Source: a virus | Length of the DNA stretch: 40,434 bases | IMG/VR virus record: IMGVR_UViG_3300045135_000446 | Coordinates: 1-40,434 of that record | Direction: 5' to 3' (one strand) | Shown here: in pieces, positions 32,903 through 40,207 of the stretch | Position numbering within the stretch: the stretch's first letter is position 1 | How the letters are laid out: the number at the start of each line of letters is the position of its first letter | Notes under the pieces: model-generated | Database searches by the model: none | What the model was told of the DNA's origin: nothing | The model's input: the letters and a program-made list of their open reading frames with translations, nothing else | Translations under genes and position numbers: made by a program

Positions 32903-33938
32903 TTTGTTTCCTCATGTCTAGTGCAACCTGTTTGGCGTATTGTTCAGCGGTAAGTCCCAACCTCTTCGCGATTTGGACCTGCGTTTTGGTCAGTGTCACC
33001 TTACGCGGCGCAGTGCTGCGCGTTGCGGGTGCCACGACCGAGGCCTTTCGCTTCGGTTCCGGAGTTTCCGGTGTGGTGTCCTCGAACTGGTCGGGGAACA
33101 CTGTTCGCATACGGGCGTCAATGCGCTCGTAGTAGTCATCGCTTTGAGGGCTTACGCCCTCTTTGACGAGTTTGTTATGCAACCCCAGCGCAAAACTCGT
33201 CATCTCGTCGTCGGTCTGGAACCATGAATTTCGGTTTTTCCAATCCATGGCCCGCTGATCGACCTGTGGAGCCGGGGCGGTTTCTGTCTTAACTTGTACA
33301 GGTGTTTCTTTCGCCTGTAAAGTTGGGACTTTGATATTGCTTACTCTTTCGAGCTTAGACGTAGCAGCCATTAGCTTTTCTTGCGCTTCGAGCACAGCGT
33401 CTGCGTCCCCGGAGTCATAGGCTGTTTTGTACGACGTCTTAGCAGCTTCAACGTCCGCCTTGGCGCTACGCTTTGCTTGCTCGATAAGTGCCGCTTGGCT
33501 CTTCGTGCCTGACGTCTTGAGCTTCTGGTTTTCTTCGACCAGCTGCTGAGCAAACCGCTCCAACTCCTCGCGCGCACGCAGGGCTTCTTCTTTGGCACGA
33601 CGTTCGTCGTGGTAGCCTTTGGAGAAGTGCTTGATGCGTTTGCGAACTTTATCAGAGTACTCTTCGAGCTCTTCGTCAGTCACTTCCTCTGGCGGGTCAG
33701 ATGGCTTACGCCCCCGGTCAGCCTTTGGCGTGTCGTCTACGACGTCAATCTCAAGATCATCGTCGGTCTTTGCTGGCTCTTTGGCCTTTGGTGCCGGAGT
33801 TTCGTCCTCCACCTCGACTGGTACTTCAGCCTTTTCGCCCTTTTTCATAGGCTCCGCAGAGGACGGCTCGATGTCAATCTCTACGGTGTCCTTATCTCCC
33901 TCATCGGGAAATTCGAACTCTACTTTTTGAAACGCCAT
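32895..33938 (-). CDS. Scaffolding protein, 347 aa
   Basis: Very acidic, disordered first third (res 1-110, many Glu/Asp/Pro/Lys), a long charged coiled coil (about 95-200, DKVRKRIKHFSKGYHDERRA onward), a Pro/Thr/Val linker, then MDWKNRNSWFQTDDEMTSFA, a pattern recurring in phage scaffolds, and a basic C-terminal helical segment (LTKTQVQIAKRLGLTAEQY) suited to capsid binding. It is gene order (portal, scaffold, capsid) and this composition that identify it. It would direct capsid assembly and leave the head before packaging. No protease domain is visible. Confidence 0.82.
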   Translation of the reverse strand: MAFQKVEFEFPDEGDKDTVEIDIEPSSAEPMKKGEKAEVPVEVEDETPAPKAKEPAKTDDDLEIDVVDDTPKADRGRKPSDPPEEVTDEELEEYSDKVRKRIKHFSKGYHDERRAKEEALRAREELERFAQQLVEENQKLKTSGTKSQAALIEQAKRSAKADVEAAKTSYKTAYDSGDADAVLEAQEKLMAATSKLERVSNIKVPTLQAKETPVQVKTETAPAPQVDQRAMDWKNRNSWFQTDDEMTSFALGLHNKLVKEGVSPQSDDYYERIDARMRTVFPDQFEDTTPETPEPKRKASVVAPATRSTAPRKVTLTKTQVQIAKRLGLTAEQYAKQVALDMRKQNG

Positions 33939-33950
33939 GTGGTGCTCTCC

Positions 33951-34328
33951 TTATGCCCGCTGGATGCCACGAGGGTCAGCAACCACTGCCTCGATGGAAT
34001 CGTCGTTCATCAGACGATATTCGATATCGCCCATCTTGAAGCGCGTGCCGGAGTTCATGCGAAACATGACGTAATCTCCAGGCTTACACCACGGGCCGTC
34101 AGGGTAACGCGACTCATCATTGTATGCGTCAGCCCCCATATCCACCACCATACCAATAATAGACATGATGTGGTCACGCCCACGCTCTGCGTCGGTCTTC
34201 AAAATATTTGTGCCTTCGTAGGTCTCAGCGACCTGTGGAAGTGCAATCAGTAGGCGGTAGCCAACAGGTTTGGGCAGTTGCTGCTCAAATTCATGTTCTT
34301 CACTGATTTTAACTGCTGCTTCAGTCAT
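33951..34328 (-). CDS. Phage GroES-like co-chaperonin, 125 aa
   Basis: From MTEAAVK to GIQRA. PVGYRLLIALPQ (21-32) corresponds to the first strand of the GroES barrel, VAETYEGTNILKTD (33-46) to the mobile loop with its hydrophobic tripeptide, GMVVDMG (59-65) to GEVLAVG, and KPGDYVMFRMNSGTRFKMGD (82-101) with EYRLMNDDSIEAV (103-115) to the barrel C-terminus. The mobile loop of the family binds GroEL. Cf. T4 gp31 (111 aa), which replaces GroES for capsid folding. The insert between GMVVDMG and KPGD is longer than in bacterial GroES. Three successive ATG (34334, 34331, 34328) can initiate; 34328 is chosen for spacing to AGGG. Confidence 0.85.
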   Translation of the reverse strand: MTEAAVKISEEHEFEQQLPKPVGYRLLIALPQVAETYEGTNILKTDAERGRDHIMSIIGMVVDMGADAYNDESRYPDGPWCKPGDYVMFRMNSGTRFKMGDIEYRLMNDDSIEAVVADPRGIQRA

Positions 34329-34518
34329 CATCATTATCCCTATAGTTACGCGAGAGGTCTTCAATGTAAGATTTGCTGGCTTCGAGACCCCGAATTAAGC
34401 CAACAACTTCCCTGTACGCGGCGTAGTCCTTTGGACCCCCACCGTTCAGGTATTCTTGTGCAGACGAGATTTGCTCGTCGATGTTATCAGTCAGCACGTC
34501 AAAGACGGTTTTTGCCAT
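34321..34518 (-). CDS. Small acidic helical phage protein, 65 aa
   Basis: Two helices (MAKTVFDVLTDNIDEQISSA, later YAAYREVVGLIRGLEASKSY) and an acidic tail NDDD. No named family recognised. It lies between the portal stop (2 bases away) and the GroES-like gene, overlapping the latter by 8 bases. Possibly an accessory of portal or scaffold assembly. No membrane or metal-binding motif. Confidence 0.6.
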   Translation of the reverse strand: MAKTVFDVLTDNIDEQISSAQEYLNGGGPKDYAAYREVVGLIRGLEASKSYIEDLSRNYRDNDDD

Positions 34519-34520
34519 GG

Positions 34521-37001
34521 TTACTTATTCTCCCCTTTTGGCTTGTTTTGCTGCATCAGTTTCGCCACCTCTAGCTGCGTCTTATCGCGCGCAGCTTTAC
34601 TGGCTTGGCTCATCTGAACCCCACGCACTTCGGCGTCGATGGCGAGCTCGGTCTTGTCGACCTTGATCTCCTCTGCCTTGAGCATCGCATCAGTAGCTGC
34701 TTTGGCCTGTTCCAACTGTAGCTGTTGAGACTTGAGCTGTGCATCCACCTGATCTTTCGCAGCTTTCCGCTGCACCTCAGCTTCTTTGACCTTGAGCTCA
34801 GCCTGCTGAAGCTGGAACATTGGGTCTTGCGCTTGCTTCTGAGCCTGCTGCTGAGCCTGTTGCTGCTGGTGCGCTTGGGTAAGCTGCTTACCGGCGTCGG
34901 CAACCAGACGTGACAGCTGGACCTCTACCTCTTCTGGCAGAGCCTCGTTTGGTGCAGGTAGTGGCGCCCCGAGTTTGTCCTCAATCTGCTGACGGTACTG
35001 GAACCCAAGGTGCTCGGCGATGTGCGCCTGCAGCGAGGCCATGATCTGCTTCGCTTGTGGGTTTTGGCCAATCATCTGTGCGATCATCGGGTCCTGCAAG
35101 AACGCCATGTGGGCGGCAATATGCGCTTGGTGATCCTGATAGATGAACGCCTTCATTGGCTTGCCGATGAGTGCAGCCATGTTCTCGCTGATAGGATCAA
35201 CGGGCTTCGCATCGTCGCGAGTCGGAACAATCTTATCTGCGTTCTTGATGCCCAGCACTTCCATCATCTCGCGATGTAGGACTGGCAGATCGTAAATCTG
35301 CGGCGCTTGCTGCGACATCTGGAGCACAGCTTGGTACTGCACAACGCGCTGCGCCATGGTCGAGCTGTTCGGATCACTGACCGGGATGACGTCTACCAAC
35401 ATATAGTCAGTCTTACGTGCACTGACTTCCCCGCGTGCGGGCTGGTACGCGTACTCCTCTGGCGCGTGCTCTGCGATGATAGCCTTGAGCATCTTAAACT
35501 CTTGCTTCATCGCGTAGTGTACGCGCGCCTGTACGGCGGCCATCGGCTTCAGCGTACGCTCCAACAAGGCAAGCGTTGTGCCTACCGGTGCGTTTGCGGA
35601 CATATCAGAGATGTTCAGGTCGCTGATAGCCCCAAGACGCCGGCCTTCCTGCGTGATGCGGTCCAGTAGCTGCAGGAGCGTCTGTGAGGGCTCCTTATAA
35701 GGTAGTGGCATGATGTTGTCCCGGATCGACCCGGAAGGCACGTCTACGTCCTTAAATTCGCCTGGCTCGATAGGAGCGTCGTCACCCTTGATGCGCAATC
35801 CACGGGTTTTCAGGCCGCCTGGCAAGTTAGACAGCGTACCTGCGTCCACCAGCTGGCGGATAAGCGACGTCCCTGCGCGTGAGTAGCCCCCGATAATGTG
35901 GATCAGGCCAAGGCCGTAGAACCCAAACCCCGGGACGTACGGGTAGTGCACGAAGAATTGGTTCTTCAGGAACAGATCATCGTCTTCTTCGTAGTTGCGG
36001 CGCACCGACAGCACCTCACCCGATCCACGCTCGATCGTAACCACGTAGGCCTTCGGTAGGTCGTCCTCGTCGTCTACACCTGGAATGGTCATCTCAACGT
36101 GACACTCGTAGAGTGCGTAGCGGTTGTCGTCCGTGAGGTTGTACCCGCCCTCTTCAGCTTTTTTCTCTTCAATATCAGAGTGATAGGGTACCGGGTCGTC
36201 CAACGGGATATCACGATAGAACCCAGCTGATTGCAGCTTGAGCATCTCGTTCTTCGTCTTGCGCATCACGTGCGTCACGCGCTCGGCTGTCTCGATGTGG
36301 CTTGCGCCGTAAGGCACAATAACGTCTTCTGCTGGGATGTAGAGCGACACCTGACGCCCGATGTTGGGGTCGAAGTACACTTTCTTGAACGCAGAGCCTG
36401 CGAGGCCCAACGAGTATAGCATGCGCTCGTGCTCGGACCGATATTCGATCATATTCTCGGTGATTTCGTAGTTCATGTCCGCTCGGACACGTTCTGCGGC
36501 CTCGATCTTCTCTTTTGTCTCGTCACCAAGGATTTTTACCTTGACGGGCCCCGCGGCGGGGAACGTCTCGGACATGGTCTCAGCCTGGAATCGGATCGCA
36601 GACTCCGCCAAAATCGTAGAATAGACCCCACAGGCGCCTTCCCACGGGTCTGTGCGCTCTTCATACTTGAATCCCAGCACGTCGAGGCCCTGCACATAGG
36701 CGTCTACCCAATCTTTCCGACTGTCAATATCGGCCTCAATCAGCCCCACGAGATCGTTTGAGAGCTCTCGCAGGTCGCCCTCCTCGATAAACTCCGCCAA
36801 GTTTGCGTCAAAATCGGCCAGATCAGCGGTTTCGGCGTCGGGGATCAGGGTGATCTCCATGCTACCATCGTCAAATACGACCGCTTCGGGGTCAATAATC
36901 TCGATCTCCAGCTCAGATTCGGGGTTCTCACCCTCCATCTGGTCCTCCAGCTCGTCGTCTAGGCCCATTGGGGCGCCGTATAGTCCTTTTTCGATGTCCA
37001 T
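34521..37001 (-). CDS. Portal protein (P22-like), 826 aa
   Basis: The N-terminus is acidic; residues 70-125 (DLVGLIEADIDSRKDWVDAY, later TDPWEGACGVYSTILAESA) show the conserved start of the P22-type portal family, continuing with SEHERMLYSLGLAGSAFKKV and VSLYIPAEDVIVPYGAS. The centre (470-540) carries helices near RRLGAISDLNISDMSANAPV, comparable to the stem region. The C-terminal 130 residues are a Gln-rich charged coiled coil, likely the barrel that projects into the head. A dodecameric ring for DNA entry and tail attachment. Longer than P22 gp1 (725 aa). Stop lies 2 bases before the next ATG. Confidence 0.88.
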   Translation of the reverse strand: MDIEKGLYGAPMGLDDELEDQMEGENPESELEIEIIDPEAVVFDDGSMEITLIPDAETADLADFDANLAEFIEEGDLRELSNDLVGLIEADIDSRKDWVDAYVQGLDVLGFKYEERTDPWEGACGVYSTILAESAIRFQAETMSETFPAAGPVKVKILGDETKEKIEAAERVRADMNYEITENMIEYRSEHERMLYSLGLAGSAFKKVYFDPNIGRQVSLYIPAEDVIVPYGASHIETAERVTHVMRKTKNEMLKLQSAGFYRDIPLDDPVPYHSDIEEKKAEEGGYNLTDDNRYALYECHVEMTIPGVDDEDDLPKAYVVTIERGSGEVLSVRRNYEEDDDLFLKNQFFVHYPYVPGFGFYGLGLIHIIGGYSRAGTSLIRQLVDAGTLSNLPGGLKTRGLRIKGDDAPIEPGEFKDVDVPSGSIRDNIMPLPYKEPSQTLLQLLDRITQEGRRLGAISDLNISDMSANAPVGTTLALLERTLKPMAAVQARVHYAMKQEFKMLKAIIAEHAPEEYAYQPARGEVSARKTDYMLVDVIPVSDPNSSTMAQRVVQYQAVLQMSQQAPQIYDLPVLHREMMEVLGIKNADKIVPTRDDAKPVDPISENMAALIGKPMKAFIYQDHQAHIAAHMAFLQDPMIAQMIGQNPQAKQIMASLQAHIAEHLGFQYRQQIEDKLGAPLPAPNEALPEEVEVQLSRLVADAGKQLTQAHQQQQAQQQAQKQAQDPMFQLQQAELKVKEAEVQRKAAKDQVDAQLKSQQLQLEQAKAATDAMLKAEEIKVDKTELAIDAEVRGVQMSQASKAARDKTQLEVAKLMQQNKPKGENK

Positions 37002-37011
37002 GTCTTATCCC

Positions 37012-38562
37012 TCAGTAAAAGCCGCCCCGGCGTTGTTTGAAATATCGTTGTTCTTCGGGTTCGTCGGTGGGCAGGCGGATAAACCCCCCGTTACGAAACC
37101 GCATGAGAGCCATGACTGTGGAGTCTACCAAGTCATCGTGCGACATGAACGGAAATCCAGCGATCTCCTCCACGACTTCTTCGGCCCAGCGCGTCTGCGG
37201 GACCCAGCACATACCTGTTGCGACGATATCTGCGACACTGTTGAGGCGGGCCAGCTTATCTCCGGACCCACGGTGCGGCGTGTACTCTTGCACGGGTAGC
37301 CCCATACGGCGCATCTCCTGATAAAGCGCAGTGCCAGCGCTCTTCTTCTCCACGATAAACGAGTCTGGTTGCCACTCCTCGTACTCTTCCATCGCGAGCT
37401 TTTTGAGCTCAGGAAACTCCATACGCTGTTTTATGCTATTTAACAATATCACATTGTACTCAGAGTTCTCCTCGTTGAGGAACACACCCCAAGTTGTCAG
37501 CGCAGTAAAGTCAGCCCTGTTGTGCTTCTCTGCCGCGGCGTCCAACGACATGATTATGTACTCGCAGGAGGGCGGCTCATCATGTGGCCACTCGTTCCAC
37601 CACTCACGCTTGATGAGCGCGGCTTCTTCGGTTGTGGGCTGCTGCTGGTACTGCGAGCTCCACTGGAATAGTGGCATCGACGCCTTGGTACGCTCCAGCG
37701 CTGTAAGGTCGAAAAACTCTGGCCATAAGGGCTTCTGAGTGATCTTGCCCGTCTTCTTGTCTTTTGTGTCGATAATCGCCGGAAACTCAACGACCTCGTA
37801 CTGGTCCGACTTGTCGTTCTTCGCCATGTCACGTGTTACACGGCCTGTTAGGTCATCGAGGTGCCAGCGGGTTTGGACAATCGCCACGCGGCCCCCGGGC
37901 ATCAGGCGGGTCCGGGCACCGAACGTGAACCATTCATAAGCCCTCTCGAACACCTCAAAGTTACCGTTCAGCACATCCTGCTCCGAGTGGGGGTCGTCGA
38001 TCAAGAGCAAGTCAGCACCCCGGCCCGCAATGGAGCTACCGATGCCGCAGGCGAAATACTCGCCTTTCATGTTGGTGTTCCACCGGCCGGCCGACTTGGA
38101 GTCAACAGACAGCGTCACTGTCGGAAACACGTCTTTATACGCATCTGTGGAGATCAGGTTCCGGACCTTACGCCCAAAATCGACGGCTAGGTCTGTGGTG
38201 TGGGACACCATCATAACTTTCTTATCCGGGTTCCGCCCCAGGAACCATGCCGGGTAGAAGATAGATACAAGCTGCGACTTGCCATGTCGTGGTGGCATGT
38301 TCACACAAATACGGTCTTTGTCGCCCCGCTCGATCGCCATGAGCATATTCGCCAGAATTCGGTGGTGTCGCCCCACAAGGTAGTTGGGGTCCATCTTCTT
38401 ACAAAACGCCAGCAGGTCATCATGCGCGGATTGGTTCGCCCGGCGGGTCGCAAGCTCGTCGACCATCTTGTCGATCTCGGCAACCTCTTCCGGAGTGAAC
38501 GCATCCAGATTCTCGAGCATGTGCTCGATCTCTTCCTCAGTGAAGTCCAACACCTTAGTCAT
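37012..38562 (-). CDS. Terminase large subunit, 516 aa
   Basis: ATPase: Walker A MPPRHGKS (89-96), Walker B LLLIDD (185-190), and VQTRW (229-233) as coupling motif. Nuclease (RNase H-like): SLDAAAEKHNRADFTALTTW (339-358) with Asp341 and Asp351, IVEKKSAGTAL (403-413) with Glu405, and HDDLVDSTVMAL (475-486) with Asp477/Asp480, so all active-site acids are in place. Packages DNA through the portal and cuts concatemers. ATG at 38562 overlaps the TerS-like stop by 8 bases; a TTG at 38574 is the alternative upstream start. Gene order TerS-TerL-portal confirms. Confidence 0.95.
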   Translation of the reverse strand: MTKVLDFTEEEIEHMLENLDAFTPEEVAEIDKMVDELATRRANQSAHDDLLAFCKKMDPNYLVGRHHRILANMLMAIERGDKDRICVNMPPRHGKSQLVSIFYPAWFLGRNPDKKVMMVSHTTDLAVDFGRKVRNLISTDAYKDVFPTVTLSVDSKSAGRWNTNMKGEYFACGIGSSIAGRGADLLLIDDPHSEQDVLNGNFEVFERAYEWFTFGARTRLMPGGRVAIVQTRWHLDDLTGRVTRDMAKNDKSDQYEVVEFPAIIDTKDKKTGKITQKPLWPEFFDLTALERTKASMPLFQWSSQYQQQPTTEEAALIKREWWNEWPHDEPPSCEYIIMSLDAAAEKHNRADFTALTTWGVFLNEENSEYNVILLNSIKQRMEFPELKKLAMEEYEEWQPDSFIVEKKSAGTALYQEMRRMGLPVQEYTPHRGSGDKLARLNSVADIVATGMCWVPQTRWAEEVVEEIAGFPFMSHDDLVDSTVMALMRFRNGGFIRLPTDEPEEQRYFKQRRGGFY

Positions 38563-39193
38563 CGTCGAACCCAAGCTCTCGATCTACGTCGATCGCACTC
38601 CCGTCGACCACGACTGCGTCCTCTACGTCTTCCGGCTGGCTCAGCCGCTGCAGCTTCTGGCGCAGCTTCGCTTTCAGATCGTCAGTGGTCTGATGAGTGA
38701 TCGTAACTTCGGACTTTTCTGTGAAGAGCCCAACGTCTGACAACTTACCAAGCAGCTCCAGCGCCTTGATACGCACTCTGGGGTCCGGATTCTCTGTCTC
38801 CAGGATGAGCTTGTTGGTCACAAGGTGCCGCACGGTGACCGCGGAATCCACCACGTGGCGTCCAAACTCCGTCAGAATCTTGTTCGTCTCCAAGATCGCA
38901 GCTGGGGTCATCGTAGCTACACGCTTTGGTGTGACAACTTTAGAGGCCTGATCGGGGTTTTCGGCGTATGCAACGGACAGCTGAGCGGCGACTTCGTCGT
39001 CCTCGCGGGTCTTTGCAGTCTTGAGGCCATGCTCTGACAGCAACTCAACAGTCCGTGCGCATGCAGCGGCACGTTCTTTTAGGTCTATTTTGGGGGCCCT
39101 ATTTGTAAGTGGCACCCCGGAGTCCAGTGTGAGTTCTAATGTCATGTCATGTCGCAGGCTGTTGGCCGATACCACAACTGTAGTTGTTCTCAT
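38555..39193 (-). CDS. Probable terminase small subunit, 212 aa
   Basis: First gene of the leftward transcript. Contains helical segments DLKERAAACARTVELLSEHG, PAAILETNKILTEFGRHVVD and AVTVRHLVTNKLILETENPD, followed by RVRIKALELLGKLSDVGLFT, a motif I recall from small terminase subunits of marine podoviruses, then a helical DDLKAKLRQKLQRL and an acidic tail. No typical N-terminal helix-turn-helix is obvious. Function follows mainly from its place before TerL with 8-base overlap. Neither the ATG at 39193 nor the alternative ATG at 39145 has a good ribosome site. Confidence 0.7.
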   Translation of the reverse strand: MRTTTVVVSANSLRHDMTLELTLDSGVPLTNRAPKIDLKERAAACARTVELLSEHGLKTAKTREDDEVAAQLSVAYAENPDQASKVVTPKRVATMTPAAILETNKILTEFGRHVVDSAVTVRHLVTNKLILETENPDPRVRIKALELLGKLSDVGLFTEKSEVTITHQTTDDLKAKLRQKLQRLSQPEDVEDAVVVDGSAIDVDRELGFDDD

Positions 39194-39320
39194 ATGATTT
39201 CGCAAGACTCAGTAGCGTAGCGAAATTTTTTGCACTGGGGGACTTATTTTTTGGGTGGGGGGTGTTCCGCGTAGCGCGCCGAGTCCGCCGGGTGGCTAGA
39301 TAGCGTAACCTCTTGTTTTT

Positions 39321-39326
39321 ACTATA
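39321..39326 (-). promoter_or_regulatory. Possible -10 element for the late operon
   Basis: On the minus strand TATAGT lies in an A/T tract (ATTTTTTATAGTAAAAAC) 128 bases before the TerS-like ATG. Seventeen bases upstream there is only AAAACA, a poor -35. The same TTATAGT sequence lies downstream of the capsid terminator (30863-30869), so it may be a phage-specific element. Weak evidence. Confidence 0.25.
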
Positions 39327-39462
39327 AAAAATTTTTGATATCGTGTTTTTGGCGCTGTGGGGGGCGGTTTGTTTGTCTGGATTAGTAATACATAGGAAGT
39401 AGACGGAGTCCCAAAACTATTTCGGGGGGTGGGGGCGGGGTATGCCTTGCCTATCGGCGTTT

Positions 39463-39483
39463 TGTTAGTGACGCCCACTAACA
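39463..39483. promoter_or_regulatory. Perfect inverted repeat, operator candidate
   Basis: TGTTAGTG and CACTAACA are exact reverse complements, separated by ACGCC. Arm length and spacing suit a dimeric repressor site. A further half site (GTGTTAG) is found at 39557-39563. There is no T-tract, so a terminator is unlikely. The regulator, if any, is not in this window. Confidence 0.45.
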
Positions 39484-39509
39484 CGCGAACAAGCGTTGCG
39501 CTACGCTGT

Positions 39510-39552
39510 CAGGCGTTGGCGTTGGGCGTTATCCCTTGCCATGCCTTGCCAT
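39510..39552. repeat. Short direct repeats (iteron-like)
   Basis: GGCGTT occurs three times in close succession from 39511 (AGGCGTTGGCGTTGGGCGTTA). Directly behind, CCTTGCCAT occurs at 39534-39542 and 39544-39552, a 10-base period, and GCCTTGCC also near 39444. Tandem short repeats in a non-coding divergent region are typical for origins or clustered protein-binding sites, but the copy number is low and chance cannot be excluded. Confidence 0.4.
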
Positions 39553-39608
39553 AACGTGTTAGAACTTAGGTATCGGAACGGCCAAGGCCACCGATTATTT
39601 TAACCTTA

Positions 39609-39623
39609 TTAGCTAGGAGCTAA
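39609..39623 (+). promoter_or_regulatory. Ribosome-binding site within a small inverted repeat
   Basis: TTAGCT-AGG-AGCTAA is a perfect 6-bp inverted repeat that contains the AGGAG ribosome site of the gene at 39630. The element GGAGCTAAA (39616-39624) also precedes the genes starting at 32440 and 27305 on the other strand, so it may be simply a favoured leader. A stem with a three-base loop is weak, so hairpin regulation is only a possibility. Confidence 0.4.
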
Positions 39624-39629
39624 AACACT

Positions 39630-40142
39630 ATGACTACTTTCAACAAAGAAACCGCCGCGCTCATCACGTCCACCGTCGCAGCCGTCGAGGGCGCATCACG
39701 CAAGCTTGCGTCCACGGCCGATACGCTACACGCAAGCGGCGTTCCGTCCACTCACTTTGTTTCGCCCAAGTCCAAGTCGGGGGAATCGACTGCGACGCCT
39801 GAAGAGTTTGACGCGCTCAACGCCGCGATCGTTGCGGGCTTTACGGTCGCGGTGCAGAAACTCATGGCCGCGCCCACTAAGTCGCTGCAGGACGCGGACA
39901 AGGCGGAAAAGCGCTACTGGCAACAGCAGATCGGTGCGCGTCGTAACGACTTTAAGCGTGCCCTTGAAAAGCGCGAAGGCAAGGCGGACAACCGCGAGCC
40001 GCAGGCGCCCAAGTCAGCAGAGGACAAGATCCGCGCCCAGATTGAAACGATCGAAAAGATCGTGCAAGGCGCTGAGGCGCTGAGCTTCGACGCCGCCGAC
40101 TTCTTGAAAGATCTTCGCGCTTTGAACCGCAAGATCAAGTAA
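39630..40142 (+). CDS. Unknown rightward gene, 170 aa, helical Lys/Ala-rich protein
   Basis: I do not recognise this protein. It starts MTTFNKETAALITSTVAAVE, is rich in Ala, Lys, Glu and Thr, and appears to be helical throughout (RKLASTADTLHASG, later QKLMAAPTKSLQDADKAEKR and EDKIRAQIETIEKIVQGAEA). The basic stretch IGARRNDFKRALEKREGKAD might contact nucleic acid. No Cys, no membrane segment. First gene of the rightward transcript, next to the control region, so an early host-interaction or regulatory role is plausible but unproven. AGGAG lies 10 bases upstream. A GC-rich hairpin follows the stop. Confidence 0.75.
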   Translation: MTTFNKETAALITSTVAAVEGASRKLASTADTLHASGVPSTHFVSPKSKSGESTATPEEFDALNAAIVAGFTVAVQKLMAAPTKSLQDADKAEKRYWQQQIGARRNDFKRALEKREGKADNREPQAPKSAEDKIRAQIETIEKIVQGAEALSFDAADFLKDLRALNRKIK

Positions 40143-40149
40143 ACCAACC

Positions 40150-40171
40150 GCGCGGGCCGCAAGGCCCGCGC
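40150..40171 (+). terminator. GC-rich hairpin after the 170-aa gene, terminator-like
   Basis: GCGCGGGCC-GCAA-GGCCCGCGC is a perfect 9-bp stem with a GNRA tetraloop, 7 bases behind the stop at 40142. It is followed by TTCCCTC, not a proper U-tract, so termination may be partial; mRNA end protection is an alternative. It separates the two rightward genes and would lower expression of the second. Confidence 0.6.
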
Positions 40172-40207
40172 TTCCCTCACATCTCACATCTTAGGACAAC
40201 CAAAACT

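Larger units (their letters stand above)
39194..39629. other. Divergent intergenic control region, 436 bp
   Basis: No convincing gene is present. It separates leftward late genes from rightward genes. It contains G-runs on the plus strand (39237-39241, 39253-39262, 39359-39364, 39424-39440), an A/T tract around 39313-39345, an inverted repeat at 39463-39483, and direct repeats at 39510-39552. Such a composition is expected of divergent promoters, operators or a replication origin; I cannot tell which. Unlike the rest of the window it is not densely coding. Confidence 0.7.

Noticed and set aside
33609-34253. 214-codon plus-strand frame
   Set aside because: It lies antisense to the scaffold and GroES-like genes and crosses their boundary. 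The hydrophobic Cys/His-rich translation is a by-product of acidic coding on the other strand.
39309-39345. Plus-strand promoter with TATAAA at 39323
   Set aside because: No acceptable -35 element at 16-18 bases upstream, and the A/T tract makes chance matches likely.
39296-39484. 62-codon minus-strand frame in the control region
   Set aside because: No ribosome site, Pro/Thr/Lys-rich random-looking translation, and it covers the G-runs and the inverted repeat. It could be a leader peptide, but I see no support.
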